A stretch of DNA of 64,000 bases from Olsenella sp. An285. Lineage in GTDB: Bacteria > Actinomycetota > Coriobacteriia > Coriobacteriales > Atopobiaceae. Below are positions 42,504-52,076 of this stretch, piece after piece. Below the pieces are notes generated by a model that was given only the letters and a program-made list of their open reading frames with translations, had not been told where the DNA came from and ran no database searches. The stretch's first letter is position 1. The number at the start of each line of letters is the position of its first letter. Where the stretch lies: assembly GCF_002159625.1 (NCBI RefSeq), contig NZ_NFIZ01000001.1, positions 186,001-250,000 on the forward strand, in the 5' to 3' direction. A program made the position numbers and the translations under genes.

Positions 42504-42535
42504 GCTTCTGAAAGAAGCGACGGGAGGAGAAAGAC

Positions 42536-43747
42536 ATGTTCGAGAACGTTTCTAGGCGCAACTTCCTGCAGGTCTCCGCGGCTGGCGTGGCCATTCTCGG
42601 CCTCGCGGGCTGCAACGGCGGCGGCTCCGAGGGCGGCTCCGAGGGTGGCGAGGGCGGCTCCGGCTCCATCAAGGTCGGCATCATGGGCCCGCACACCGGC
42701 GACAACTCGTCCTACGGCCTCGCCTGCCTGAACGGCGCCCAGCTCTACTTCAAGCAGCTCAACGCTGACGGGGGCGTCAACGGCAAGCAGATCGAGGCGA
42801 TCGTCTACGACGAGAAGGGCGACGCCACCGAGGCCGTCAACGCCTACAACCGCCTGGTCCAGGAGGACGGCGTGACCGGCATCGTGGGTGACGTCACCAC
42901 CGGCCCGACCATCGCCGTGGCACAGGCCTCCGTGGCCGACAACATGCCCTGCGTGACCCCGTCCGCCACCGCTGCCGACGTCGTCACCTACGGCTCCAAC
43001 TACTTCCGCGCCTGCGTGACCGACCCGGAGCAGGGCCGCGTCATGGCCAACTTCGCCGCGGAGCAGGGCTACAAGAGCGTCGCCACGCTCTACCTCAACG
43101 GCTCCGACTACTCCGAGGGCGTGAACGACGCCTTTGTCGAGGAGGCCGAGGCCCAGGGCATCACCATCACCGCTCAGGAGTCCTACTCCGAGGGCGACGT
43201 CGACTTCAACACCCAGCTCACCAACATCATCAACACCAACCCCGACGCCATCCTCGTCCCCAACTACTACCAGGACGACGGCATGATCGTCACCCAGGCG
43301 CGCGCCCAGGGCTATGACAAGGTCTTCCTCGGCGTCGACGGCTGGTCCGGCATCTACGGCGGCTCCGAGAACTACGCCGACGCGGCCGACCTCCACGACT
43401 GCTACTACTGCTGCGCGTTCAGCTCCTCCAACGACTCCGAGGTCGCCGCGCAGTTCATCGAGGACTACGAGGCCGAGTACGGCGAGACCCCCACGAACTT
43501 CTGCGCTCTGGGTTACGACGCGGCCATGGTGCTCGCGAACGGCCTGGCTGCTGCCGAGGAGGCCGGCTTCGGCGCGGGCTCCGAGGACTACAAGCAGGCC
43601 GTGATCGACGGCATCGCCGGCGGCACCGTCGAGGGCGTCACGGGCTCCATCTCCTACGAGGGCACCGGCGACCCGATCAAGTCCTCGCTCATCATCACCT
43701 TCGCCGAGGACGGCACCGAGGAGACCTTCGAGGTCCTCGAGGCCTAG
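42536..43747 (+). CDS. livJ: Branched-chain amino acid ABC transporter, substrate-binding lipoprotein
   Basis: A periplasmic-type binding protein of 403 residues (Leu/Ile/Val family, Peripla_BP_6). The N-terminus has a twin-arginine-type SRRNFLQVS and the lipobox LAGC (Cys about residue 24), so it is probably an exported lipoprotein held to the membrane. The mature part starts after a Gly/Ser/Glu linker and has GIMGPHTGDNSSYG, GDVTTGPTIAVAQ and YDAAMVLANGL. ATG 42536 follows GGGAGGAG. It leads the livJHMGF operon. Confidence 0.93.
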   Translation: MFENVSRRNFLQVSAAGVAILGLAGCNGGGSEGGSEGGEGGSGSIKVGIMGPHTGDNSSYGLACLNGAQLYFKQLNADGGVNGKQIEAIVYDEKGDATEAVNAYNRLVQEDGVTGIVGDVTTGPTIAVAQASVADNMPCVTPSATAADVVTYGSNYFRACVTDPEQGRVMANFAAEQGYKSVATLYLNGSDYSEGVNDAFVEEAEAQGITITAQESYSEGDVDFNTQLTNIINTNPDAILVPNYYQDDGMIVTQARAQGYDKVFLGVDGWSGIYGGSENYADAADLHDCYYCCAFSSSNDSEVAAQFIEDYEAEYGETPTNFCALGYDAAMVLANGLAAAEEAGFGAGSEDYKQAVIDGIAGGTVEGVTGSISYEGTGDPIKSSLIITFAEDGTEETFEVLEA

Positions 43748-43848
43748 TCGCTCGTCCTTCTCGTCCCATCGCGGGGCAAGGGCTCGCCTTGCCCCGCTTT
43801 TGGTAGTGCGCGACGTCGCGTCGCGCGAACCCTGAGAGGAGTCCTTCC

Positions 43849-44721
43849 TTGTTCTTCACGCAGGTTCTCAACGGCCTGCAGCTCGGCAGCATCTACGCGC
43901 TCGTGGCCCTGGGCTACACGATGGTGTACGGCATCATCTTGCTGCTCAACTTCGCCCACGGCGACATCATCATGGTGGGCGCGTACGTGTCGTGGCTGGT
44001 CATGGCCCAGCTGGGGCTTCCCCCCGTGCTCGCGATCATCCTTTCGGTCGCGGCGTGCACGCTCATGGGCGTGCTCATAGACAAGGTGGCGTACGCGCCG
44101 CTCAGAAACGCCCCGAGGCTCTCGATCCTCATCACCGCCATCGGCGTCTCGTACTTCCTCGAGAACGGCGCGCAGCTCGTCTTTGGCGCCGACGCCAAGG
44201 TGGTCCCGGCCTATACCGAGCTCACCACCGTGCAGCTCGGCGGGCTCAGCCTCTCGTTCCCGTCCATCCTCACCGTCCTGGTGACGGCCGTGGCAACCGT
44301 GGCGCTCACCGTGGTGGTCCAGAAGACCAAGCTCGGCAAGGCCATGCGCGCCGTGTCCGAGGACATGGGCGCGGCTCGCCTCATGGGCATCAACGTCAAC
44401 ACCACGATCTCCTTCACCTTTGCCGTGGGCTCCGCGCTCGCCGGCATCGGCGCCGTGCTCTACGCGATGGCCTACACCCAGGCCACGCCCACCATGGGCA
44501 TGATGCTCGGCACCAAGGCGTTCGTGGCGGCCGTCCTGGGCGGCATCGGCTCCATCCCGGGCGCCGTCGTGGGCGGACTGCTCGTGGGCTTCGCCGAGGT
44601 CTTCGTCACCGCCATCGGCCTCTCCGTGTGGAAGGACGCCGTGGTGTTCCTCCTGCTCATCATCGTCCTCGTGGTGCGTCCGACCGGCATCTTCGGCCGC
44701 ACGATGAGCGAGAAGGTCTAA
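43849..44721 (+). CDS. livH: Branched-chain amino acid ABC transporter permease LivH
   Basis: A 290-residue inner-membrane permease with about eight helices and the family sequences NGLQLGSIYALVALGYTMVYG and NFAHGDIIMVGAY; the EAA-like loop is RAVSEDMGAARLMGIN. The start is TTG 43849 after AGAGGAG. It is 101 bp after livJ and 12 bp before livM. Confidence 0.93.
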   Translation: MFFTQVLNGLQLGSIYALVALGYTMVYGIILLLNFAHGDIIMVGAYVSWLVMAQLGLPPVLAIILSVAACTLMGVLIDKVAYAPLRNAPRLSILITAIGVSYFLENGAQLVFGADAKVVPAYTELTTVQLGGLSLSFPSILTVLVTAVATVALTVVVQKTKLGKAMRAVSEDMGAARLMGINVNTTISFTFAVGSALAGIGAVLYAMAYTQATPTMGMMLGTKAFVAAVLGGIGSIPGAVVGGLLVGFAEVFVTAIGLSVWKDAVVFLLLIIVLVVRPTGIFGRTMSEKV

Positions 44722-44733
44722 GGGGGTGCAATC

Positions 44734-45874
44734 ATGGAAGAAGAGGTCATGACAGAGAAGCGCCCCATCATCTCCGCGGGCGGCGGCCCGCGCCTGGAGG
44801 GCGCGGACCGAAAGTCGCTCCCCATGCCGGCGCGCTATGCCATAAACGCCGTCGTGGTGCTCGTCCTTCTCGTCCTGGGCGAGCTCATGATCGACGGCGG
44901 CGTGGTCAACCGCTACCAGTCCACGGTGCTCGAGCAGGTGGGCATCTATATCATCCTGGCCGTCTCGCTCAACATCGCCACGGGCTACCTCGGCCAGCTG
45001 CCGCTCGGACACGCCGGCTTCATGTCGATGGGCGCCTACGGCTGCTCGATCTTCATCATCCGCATGAGCGAGGCCCTCGGCGTCGGCGCCCGTGACTTCG
45101 TCACCGGCTCTCCGCTCGCGCTCGCCCTCGTGCTCGGCGGGCTCGTGGTCGGCGGCATCTGCGCCGCCATCGCGGGCATCATCATCGGCATTCCGGCGCT
45201 GCGCCTCAAGGGAGACTACCTCGCCATCATCACGCTCGCCTTCGCGGAGATCATCCGCGTCGTGATGCTCAACATCGACGATGTGGTGGGCTTCGACCTC
45301 ACCGGCGGCGCCGCGGGCCTCACGGGCATCCCCGGCTACTCCAGCTTCCTTCTGGTCTTTGGCTGCGTCGCCGTGGTGTGCTTCCTCACGCACACGATGA
45401 TGAAGTCCCGTCACGGCCGCGCCATCCTGGCCATCCGTGACAACGAGATCGCGGCCGAGGCCTCGGGCGTCAACACCACCTACTACAAGACGCTCGCCTT
45501 CGTCGTCTCCGCGTTCTTCGCCGGCGTTGCGGGCGGCCTCTACGCCGGGTGCGTCGGCGTCCTGCAGCCCGCCGTCTTCGGCTTCATGAAGTCCATCGAG
45601 ATCCTCGTCATGGTGGTCCTCGGCGGCATGGGCTCCATGCTCGGCTCGGCGCTCTCCGCCACCGTCCTCACGATCCTGCCCGAGGCGCTGCGCGCGTTTT
45701 CCGAGTACCGCATGATCGCCTACGCCATCGTGCTCATCCTCGTGATGATCTTCCGACCACAGGGTCTTCTCGGCTCCTATGACTTCTCGCTCTCCCGCAT
45801 CATCGAGCGCGTCATGAACCGCGACTTCCCGTGGAGCAGGTCAAAGGGGACCGCCGAGGGGAAGGAGGCCGCCG

Positions 45875-45882
<8 letters not shown>
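44734..45882 (+). CDS. livM: Branched-chain amino acid ABC transporter permease LivM
   Basis: The second permease subunit, 382 residues, with an N-terminal cytoplasmic stretch of about 40 residues before the first helix. Family features are GYLGQLPLGHAGFMSMGAY, LRLKGDYLAIITLAF and IRDNEIAAEASGVN. ATG 44734 follows AAGGGGG. Its 3' end overlaps livG by eight bases. Confidence 0.93.
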
Positions 45883-46729
<847 letters not shown>

Positions 46730-47440
46730 ATGTCAGCGCTTCTCTCCGTGCGCGACCTGCACGTCTCTTACGGTGCCATCAAGGCCGTCCGTGGCATCTC
46801 GTTCGACATCAACGAGGGCGAGATCGTGACGCTCATCGGCGCCAACGGCGCGGGCAAGTCCACGACGCTCAACACTGTGGCCGGGCTCATCAGGCCCGAG
46901 TCGGGTACCGTCGAGTTTGACGGCGCCTCCGTGGTGGGCGTCCCGGCCCACAAGGTCGTCGGCCGCGGCATGGCGCTCTGCCCCGAGGGCAGGCGCGTCT
47001 TCACGCAGATGAGCGTGGCCGAGAACCTGGAGATGGGCGGCTACACCCGCTCGGACGCCGAGAACAGGGAGACGCTCGAGAAGGTCTACGCGCACTTCCC
47101 GCGCCTCAAGGAGCGTCGAGGCCAGGTGGCGGGCACGCTCTCCGGCGGCGAGCAGCAGATGCTCGCCATGGGGCGTGCCCTCATGAGCCGCCCGCGCCTG
47201 CTCATGCTCGACGAGCCCTCCATGGGTCTGGCGCCCATCCTGGTTCAGGAGATCTTCGACATCGTGAAGCAGCTCAACGAGGCCGGAACGACGATCCTTC
47301 TGGTGGAGCAGAACGCCAACATGGCGCTCTCCGTCGCCGACCGTGCCTACGTGCTCGAGATCGGAACGATCAAGAAGTCCGGCACGGGCGCCGAGCTGCT
47401 CGTGGACGATGACGTCCGAAAGGCGTACCTGGGCGGATAG
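46730..47440 (+). CDS. livF: Branched-chain amino acid ABC transporter ATPase LivF
   Basis: The partner ATPase of 236 residues: Walker A GANGAGKST near residue 37, signature LSGGEQQMLAMGRAL near 138, Walker B LLMLDEPSMGLAP. ATG 46730 follows the livG stop without a gap. It ends the operon at a strong terminator. Confidence 0.94.
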   Translation: MSALLSVRDLHVSYGAIKAVRGISFDINEGEIVTLIGANGAGKSTTLNTVAGLIRPESGTVEFDGASVVGVPAHKVVGRGMALCPEGRRVFTQMSVAENLEMGGYTRSDAENRETLEKVYAHFPRLKERRGQVAGTLSGGEQQMLAMGRALMSRPRLLMLDEPSMGLAPILVQEIFDIVKQLNEAGTTILLVEQNANMALSVADRAYVLEIGTIKKSGTGAELLVDDDVRKAYLGG

Positions 47441-47467
47441 TCGCATGCGGCAGATGCCCTCGTCGTA

Positions 47468-47503
47468 GGCGGCGGACCACCCTCCCGGGTCCGCCGCCGT
47501 TTT
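47468..47503 (+). terminator. Terminator of the livJHMGF operon
   Basis: GGCGGCGGACC / GGTCCGCCGCC with a 9-nt loop, then GTTTTGTGTG. Confidence 0.9.
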
Positions 47504-47570
47504 GTGTGTTGAGGTCGTGGCCGTTCTCCTGATGCAGGTCGTGATCCCCCGGCTGGTTCGCTGCGAATTA

Positions 47571-47785
47571 CCGGGGCGATTGGGCAATACCTTTGATGCC
47601 TGACATCCCCGCGCATCAAAGGTATTGCCCAATCGAGCTGGATATTTGGTCGAAAAGCGTGTTCTCTCCCTTTTGCCAGCGGTTTGGGCGCAGGCTGCAT
47701 CAAACCCTTTGCCCAATCGAAGGGGTTCTTTGCAGATTCGACAACGTGAGATGCGCGGCCCGGGGGCAATGCCCAATCACGCGGG
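47571..47785 (+). repeat. TTTGCCCAATCG-family element, copy 2
   Basis: A perfect 23-bp inverted repeat (47577-47599 and 47613-47635, CGATTGGGCAATACCTTTGA and onward) with a 13-nt loop. It is followed by a further half-site GCATCAAACCCTTTGCCCAA at 47697 and a shorter GGGCAATGCCCAATC at 47765. After three of the copies comes a GGG/GGGG-containing tail rich in T. It lies in the 634-bp gap between livF and the broken gene at 48075; the remainder (to 48074) holds one CTTCTCG motif at 47900 and no ORF I trust. Confidence 0.85.
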
Positions 47786-48074
47786 GAATTTAACATGGCT
47801 GTCGAGGGAACCCCAGGGGCAGCACGATGTCTCGACGCGGAACGGCATGCCCTCCAATGGATTTTGTGTGGTCGCGAGACCGCATGAGCCCGCCCGGTTC
47901 TTCTCGCCTCCAAGAAAATGCGGAAACATAGCCTCTGAGCAGGAAAAACCTTTCTTACTGCAAGCTTGCACAACACTTTCGGGATACCCCCTCGGCATGA
48001 CTTTGCGGGATTGGCTACGCTCCAAGACCTGAGGGCGTGGCTGTCGGAAGGTCGTGTGGGATGGGGGTGAGGTC

Positions 48075-49140
48075 ATGGACGAGTTGACGTTCGTGAGCTT
48101 TGCGAGCGCTCGGGGCTTCTGGCGGGGCGTCGGGCGTCTCGTTGCGGCGGCCAATCCCGCCACGGAGGACGTCCCCCCCGCTGCTCGTGAGGCTCTTGTT
48201 TCAAAAGGGCGAGGGGGTCGACCTTGGATGCATGCCCGCTAAGACCCGTGTGACGAGCATTCCCTCGCGCGTTGCCACATCTTGCGTGGAGGAGCTTGCC
48301 GCGAGTCATCCTGAGCTCGGGGAGACCGTCGACGTCTGCGTTTCCACCCAAGGCGCGCGCCATTACGTGCGCTCGTGCCGCGTTCACCTGATGACGGGGA
48401 GCTATCCCGTGGGGTCGTTCTGGCGGATTTCGGCTTCCGCGGTTGTCGTCTCTCCCGAGCTTGCGTTTCTTCAGTCCGCGCGGGACCTTGACGATGATCT
48501 GCTCGCCGCCTTTGGCTATGAGCTCTGTGGGCTCTACGCACGAGAGGGGGAGGGGCGTGACGGGTTCGTCAATTGTCCGGCGCTTACCTCGGTGGCAAGG
48601 GTTGCGGCGTATCTCGACCGTCTGGAGGAGCTGAGAAGAGCCCGGGGACAGGGGCTTCCGCCCGGACTCGCGAAGGCGCGTCGCGCGCTCGGAAGGGTGC
48701 GGGACCGAGCGGCGTCTCCCGGGGAGGCCATAACGTCGATGGTCCTTACGTCACCCCGTGTCTTGGGAGGGTTTGGGCTCCCTCCGGCGAAGCTCAACGT
48801 CTGCGTGCATCTGCGGTCGTCCACGGCCGAGCTCTTTGGCATTGACTCTTTCGTCTGCGACCTCAGCTGGGACGAGGGGCCTGTCGTGGAGTTCCAGGGA
48901 GGTCATCACAAGCTGCGATCTCGTGCCGCCTACGATCGCAGGAAGGGAAACGTGCTGGGGGCGGACAACAGAACCGTCATTCAGGTTGACGCGGCCATGC
49001 TCGGCAGGCAGGACCGCATGGAGGAGGTTGCCAAGTCAGTGGGGAGAGGGCTCGGAATCAGGTGGCGCGAGCCGAGCAAGACCATACGCACGAGACAGAT
49101 GAACCTCAGGAAGAAGCTTCTGGTGGATCTTGGGAGATGA
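48075..49140 (+). pseudogene. AbiEi/DUF559-like nuclease-fold gene broken (or switched) at a C7 tract
   Basis: Two overlapping frames read as one protein if one C is removed from the run of seven C at 48173-48179. The first frame (MDELTFVSFASARGFW to EDVPP) starts at ATG 48075 after GTGAGG; the second (PLLVRLLFQKGEGVDLG onward) runs to 49140. The joined product would be about 354 residues. The middle has VVVSPELAFLQSA and ITSMVLTSPRVLGGFGLP. The C-terminal part has CDLSWDEGPVVEFQGGHHK, resembling the PD-(D/E)xK-like core of DUF559 proteins attached to AbiEi-type antitoxins. The family is assigned from general pattern only. It stands alone between two repeat loci (47571 and 49330). It may be decayed, phase-variable or a sequencing error. 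Confidence 0.6.
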
Positions 49141-49329
49141 CGATGCGGGGCCGATGGTCCCATCTGCGTGTTCCCTGCCGCGCAATCGTGCGAACTTCGC
49201 CGATGGGGGTAACTGCTGTACGCGTATCGCTGGCGCACGGGTGGCGCCTGAAGATTGCTGCCAATAAACCGCTGTCATTGGGTAAACGGACGGAAGCGCG
49301 CTTCCCACACCATCTGGCCTGGCAAATTG

Positions 49330-49500
49330 ACCCTACGAATGGGCACTATCTTTGATGCGCATTCTTTCCATGAGCATCAGAAGACGCCCCTGGCGCGTCA
49401 TTTTGCCACTTTCATTAGGAGATTGGGCAAAACCTTTGATGCCATGGCGTGTCCGGGATCAAAGGTTTTGCCCAATCGCAAGGGTTTTGTGCGGGGGCGT
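49330..49500 (+). repeat. TTTGCCCAATCG-family element, copy 3
   Basis: A perfect 20-bp inverted repeat, GATTGGGCAAAACCTTTGAT at 49421-49440 and its complement at 49458-49477, with a 17-nt loop, followed by GCAAGGGTTTTGTGCG. A degraded half-site, GAATGGGCACTATCTTTGAT, lies at 49337. It sits in the 434-bp gap between the broken gene and thrB; no ORF is supported there. Confidence 0.85.
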
Positions 49501-49526
49501 CTGCTGGGGCGGACAAGAACGAGAGA

Positions 49527-49571
49527 GCGAGAAGAACCGCGGGGCGAGAAGAACCGCGGGGCGAGAAGGAC
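49527..49571 (+). repeat. Three tandem copies of GCGAGAAGRAC, 17-bp period
   Basis: Copies begin at 49527, 49544 and 49561 and share GCGAGAAGAACCGCGGG or a close form; the third has GGAC. They lie directly before the thrB stop. Confidence 0.9.
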
Positions 49572-49574
49572 CCG

Positions 49575-50453
49575 TCAGTGCACCTCCACGGTGGTGCCGA
49601 GCGTGTTGGCGGGGAGCACCTGGAGCCAGTAGCCCGGGCGGGCCTTCCGCAGGGCGTCGGCAACGCGGGCGGCGGTCTGGTCGCCGTCTGCCACGGCGAG
49701 CATGGTCGACCCCGAGCCGGAGATCATGTATGCGCAGGCACCCGCCTCGAGCGCCGCCTCGCGCAGCGCGTCGTAGTCCGGGATGAGCTTGGCGCGGTAG
49801 GGCTCATGGAGCCTGTCGTGGCAGGCCGCGCCAAGGAGCTCGGCGTCTCCCAGCTCGAGCGCGCGGACCACCGCGACGCAGCGGCCCATCTGCCAGACGG
49901 CGATGTCGCGGGAGACCCCGGTCGGCAGCACGCGGCGCGCCTCGGCCGTGCGGACCTCGTAGGGAGGCGCAACGGCAACAAAGCGAAGGTTGCCCGCAAC
50001 GTCCATGCGCGTGGAGGTGGTCGTCCCGCCGTCGACGAACGAGCTCACGAGACCGCCCAGCAGCGCGGGCGCCACGTTGTCCGGGTGACCCTCCATGGCC
50101 ACGGCGAGCTCGAGCGCCCGCTCGCGGTCGAACCCCTCGGAGGAGAGCGCCATGGCGGCGCCGATTCCGGCGATGACGCACGCGGAGCTGGAGCCGAGGC
50201 CACCGGAGAGGGGGATGGGGGAGAGGATTGTGATGTGGAGCGGTCGCGCCTGCGTGCCAAGGCGCGCGCAGGCGTCGAGATACGACTGCCACACGAGGTT
50301 GTCCTCCCCGCGAAAGCGCTGCTCGCAGCCCTCGACCTCCAGGCGCTCGCTCGGCGTCATGAGAAACGTGGCGGTGAGGTCGAGGGCGATGCCCAGGCAG
50401 TCGAAGCCCACGCCCACGTTGGCGCTCGTCGCGGGAACGCGGACGATCACCAT
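49575..50453 (-). CDS. thrB: Homoserine kinase
   Basis: A GHMP kinase that phosphorylates homoserine, 292 residues. Motifs: VRVPATSANVGVGFDCLG at the N-terminus, the ATP loop PLSGGLGSSSA near residue 89, and SGSGSTMLAV near 250. ATG 50453 gives the usual family N-terminus; a GTG at 50483 that overlaps the thrC stop (GTGA) would add ten residues and couple translation. It is the second gene of the minus-strand thrC-thrB pair. Confidence 0.94.
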   Translation of the reverse strand: MVIVRVPATSANVGVGFDCLGIALDLTATFLMTPSERLEVEGCEQRFRGEDNLVWQSYLDACARLGTQARPLHITILSPIPLSGGLGSSSACVIAGIGAAMALSSEGFDRERALELAVAMEGHPDNVAPALLGGLVSSFVDGGTTTSTRMDVAGNLRFVAVAPPYEVRTAEARRVLPTGVSRDIAVWQMGRCVAVVRALELGDAELLGAACHDRLHEPYRAKLIPDYDALREAALEAGACAYMISGSGSTMLAVADGDQTAARVADALRKARPGYWLQVLPANTLGTTVEVH

Positions 50454-50479
50454 GGGTCTCTCGCGCCCGTCTGCCCCGA

Positions 50480-51964
50480 TCACAGGAAGACCCTCGCGCA
50501 GGCGGACTCCACGAAGGCGCCCATGCGCTCTCGGTCGCAGACGTCGTCGTGAAGGACCTCGCCCTCGCGCAGGCTGGAGAGCTGCTCCGGGGCGACGGTG
50601 CCGGTGAGGCGCTCGAGCGCGTCCATGCACGCGAAGCCGTTCATGCCGTCGGTGGCCTCGCCGAGCGCGCCCAGCACGTCGGAGCAGAACTTGTAGGGGC
50701 TCGCCGTGGAGAGGCACACGCGCTCCGTCCCGTCAGCGGGCAGCGCGTCGAGGACGTGCTTGGCCACCGCGGTGTGCGGGTCTATGAGGACGTCGAGCTC
50801 GCGCCAGGTGTCGAGGATGGTGCGGCGCGTCTGCGCGTCGTCTGCGCGGCCGCAGGAGAACGTGGAGCGGATCTCGTCCATCACGGCGTCGGGCACGGTG
50901 TAGAAGCCCTTCTCGGCAAGCTGGGCCATGAGGGAGGAGACGAGCTCGCAGTCGCCGTCGGAGGCGTAGTAGAGGAGGCGCTCCAGGTTGGAGGACACGA
51001 GGATGTCCATCGAGGGGGAGATGGTCTTGTGGAAGTCGCGGCGACGGTCGTAGGTGCCGGTGGTGAGGAAGTCGGTGAGGACGTCGTTGGCGTTGGACGC
51101 CACCACGAGGCGCCTCACGGGCAGGCCCAGGCGCTTGGCGAAGTAGCCCGCGAGCACGTCGCCGAAGTTGCCCGTGGGCACGCAGAAGGTGACCTCCTCG
51201 CCCATGCGGACGGCATCCCTGCGCACCAGCTGGGCGTAGGCGTCGAAGTAGTAGGTGACCTGCGGGGCGAGGCGCCCCACGTTGATGGAGTTGGCGCTCG
51301 AGAGCGCAACGCCGTTGCCGGCGAGGCGCTCGGCCAGGGCCTCGTCGGAGAAGATGCGCTTGACCTCGCCCTGGCAGTCGTCAAAGGTGCCGCGCACGGC
51401 GCACACGGCCACGTTGTCGCCGGGCTGGGTCACCATCTGCAGGCGCTGGATGTCCGAGACCTTGCCGTGGGGGTAGAAGACAGCCACGCCCGTGCCCGCC
51501 ACGTTGGCAAAGCCGTCGAGTGCCGCCTTGCCGGTGTCACCGGAGGTGGCGGTCACGATCATGATCTTGCGGCCGTCGCCCCCGCGCGCGACGCTCATGA
51601 GGCGCGGCAGCATCTGCAGGGCCACGTCCTTGAAGGCGCAGGTGGGCCCGTGATAGAGCTCGAGCAGCCAGTCCGTGCCGAGCGGCGTCACCGGGCAGAC
51701 GGCGGGCGTGTCCCACTGGGGCCCGTAGGCGCCCTCGACGCACGAGGCGAGCTCCTCGGCGGCGTAGTCCGGCAGAAGCGTCCCCAGCACCAGGCGGGCC
51801 GTGTCGTGGAAGCCCTGAGCGCACACGGTCTCGAGCGAAACGGGCGTCTCGCCGAGCGCGTCGCTCACGTAGAGGCCGCCGTCGGGCGCGATGCCCGCGA
51901 GGATAGCTTGCTTGCTTGTTACGGAATCGCCTGCAGAGCGCGTGCTGTGGTAGAACGTGGTCAC
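50480..51964 (-). CDS. thrC: Threonine synthase
   Basis: A PLP enzyme making threonine from phosphohomoserine, 494 residues, of the longer class. PLP lysine: GPTCAFKDVALQ near residue 110; phosphate-binding SGDTGKAALDG near 150; also VPTGNFGDVLAGY. GTG 51964 follows AAGGAG; the upstream in-frame region is not family-like. It is divergent from hom across a 112-bp promoter region and overlaps thrB. Confidence 0.94.
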   Translation of the reverse strand: MTTFYHSTRSAGDSVTSKQAILAGIAPDGGLYVSDALGETPVSLETVCAQGFHDTARLVLGTLLPDYAAEELASCVEGAYGPQWDTPAVCPVTPLGTDWLLELYHGPTCAFKDVALQMLPRLMSVARGGDGRKIMIVTATSGDTGKAALDGFANVAGTGVAVFYPHGKVSDIQRLQMVTQPGDNVAVCAVRGTFDDCQGEVKRIFSDEALAERLAGNGVALSSANSINVGRLAPQVTYYFDAYAQLVRRDAVRMGEEVTFCVPTGNFGDVLAGYFAKRLGLPVRRLVVASNANDVLTDFLTTGTYDRRRDFHKTISPSMDILVSSNLERLLYYASDGDCELVSSLMAQLAEKGFYTVPDAVMDEIRSTFSCGRADDAQTRRTILDTWRELDVLIDPHTAVAKHVLDALPADGTERVCLSTASPYKFCSDVLGALGEATDGMNGFACMDALERLTGTVAPEQLSSLREGEVLHDDVCDRERMGAFVESACARVFL

Positions 51965-52012
51965 GGTTGCTCCTTGCGTTGGGGACCAAGGCCCGGGGCC
52001 TTTCCTGACGCA

Positions 52013-52018
52013 TGTATG
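52013..52018 (+). promoter_or_regulatory. Candidate -10 box (TATGAT) of hom
   Basis: GCATGTATGATAAGCC lies in the thrC/hom divergent region, 59 bp before hom. The region is GC-rich otherwise (CCGCGGCCGCC). Confidence 0.45.
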
Positions 52019-52076
52019 ATAAGCCGCAGGCCGCGCCCCGCGGCCGCCTGACACAGACTCGAAAGATTGGACGCAC

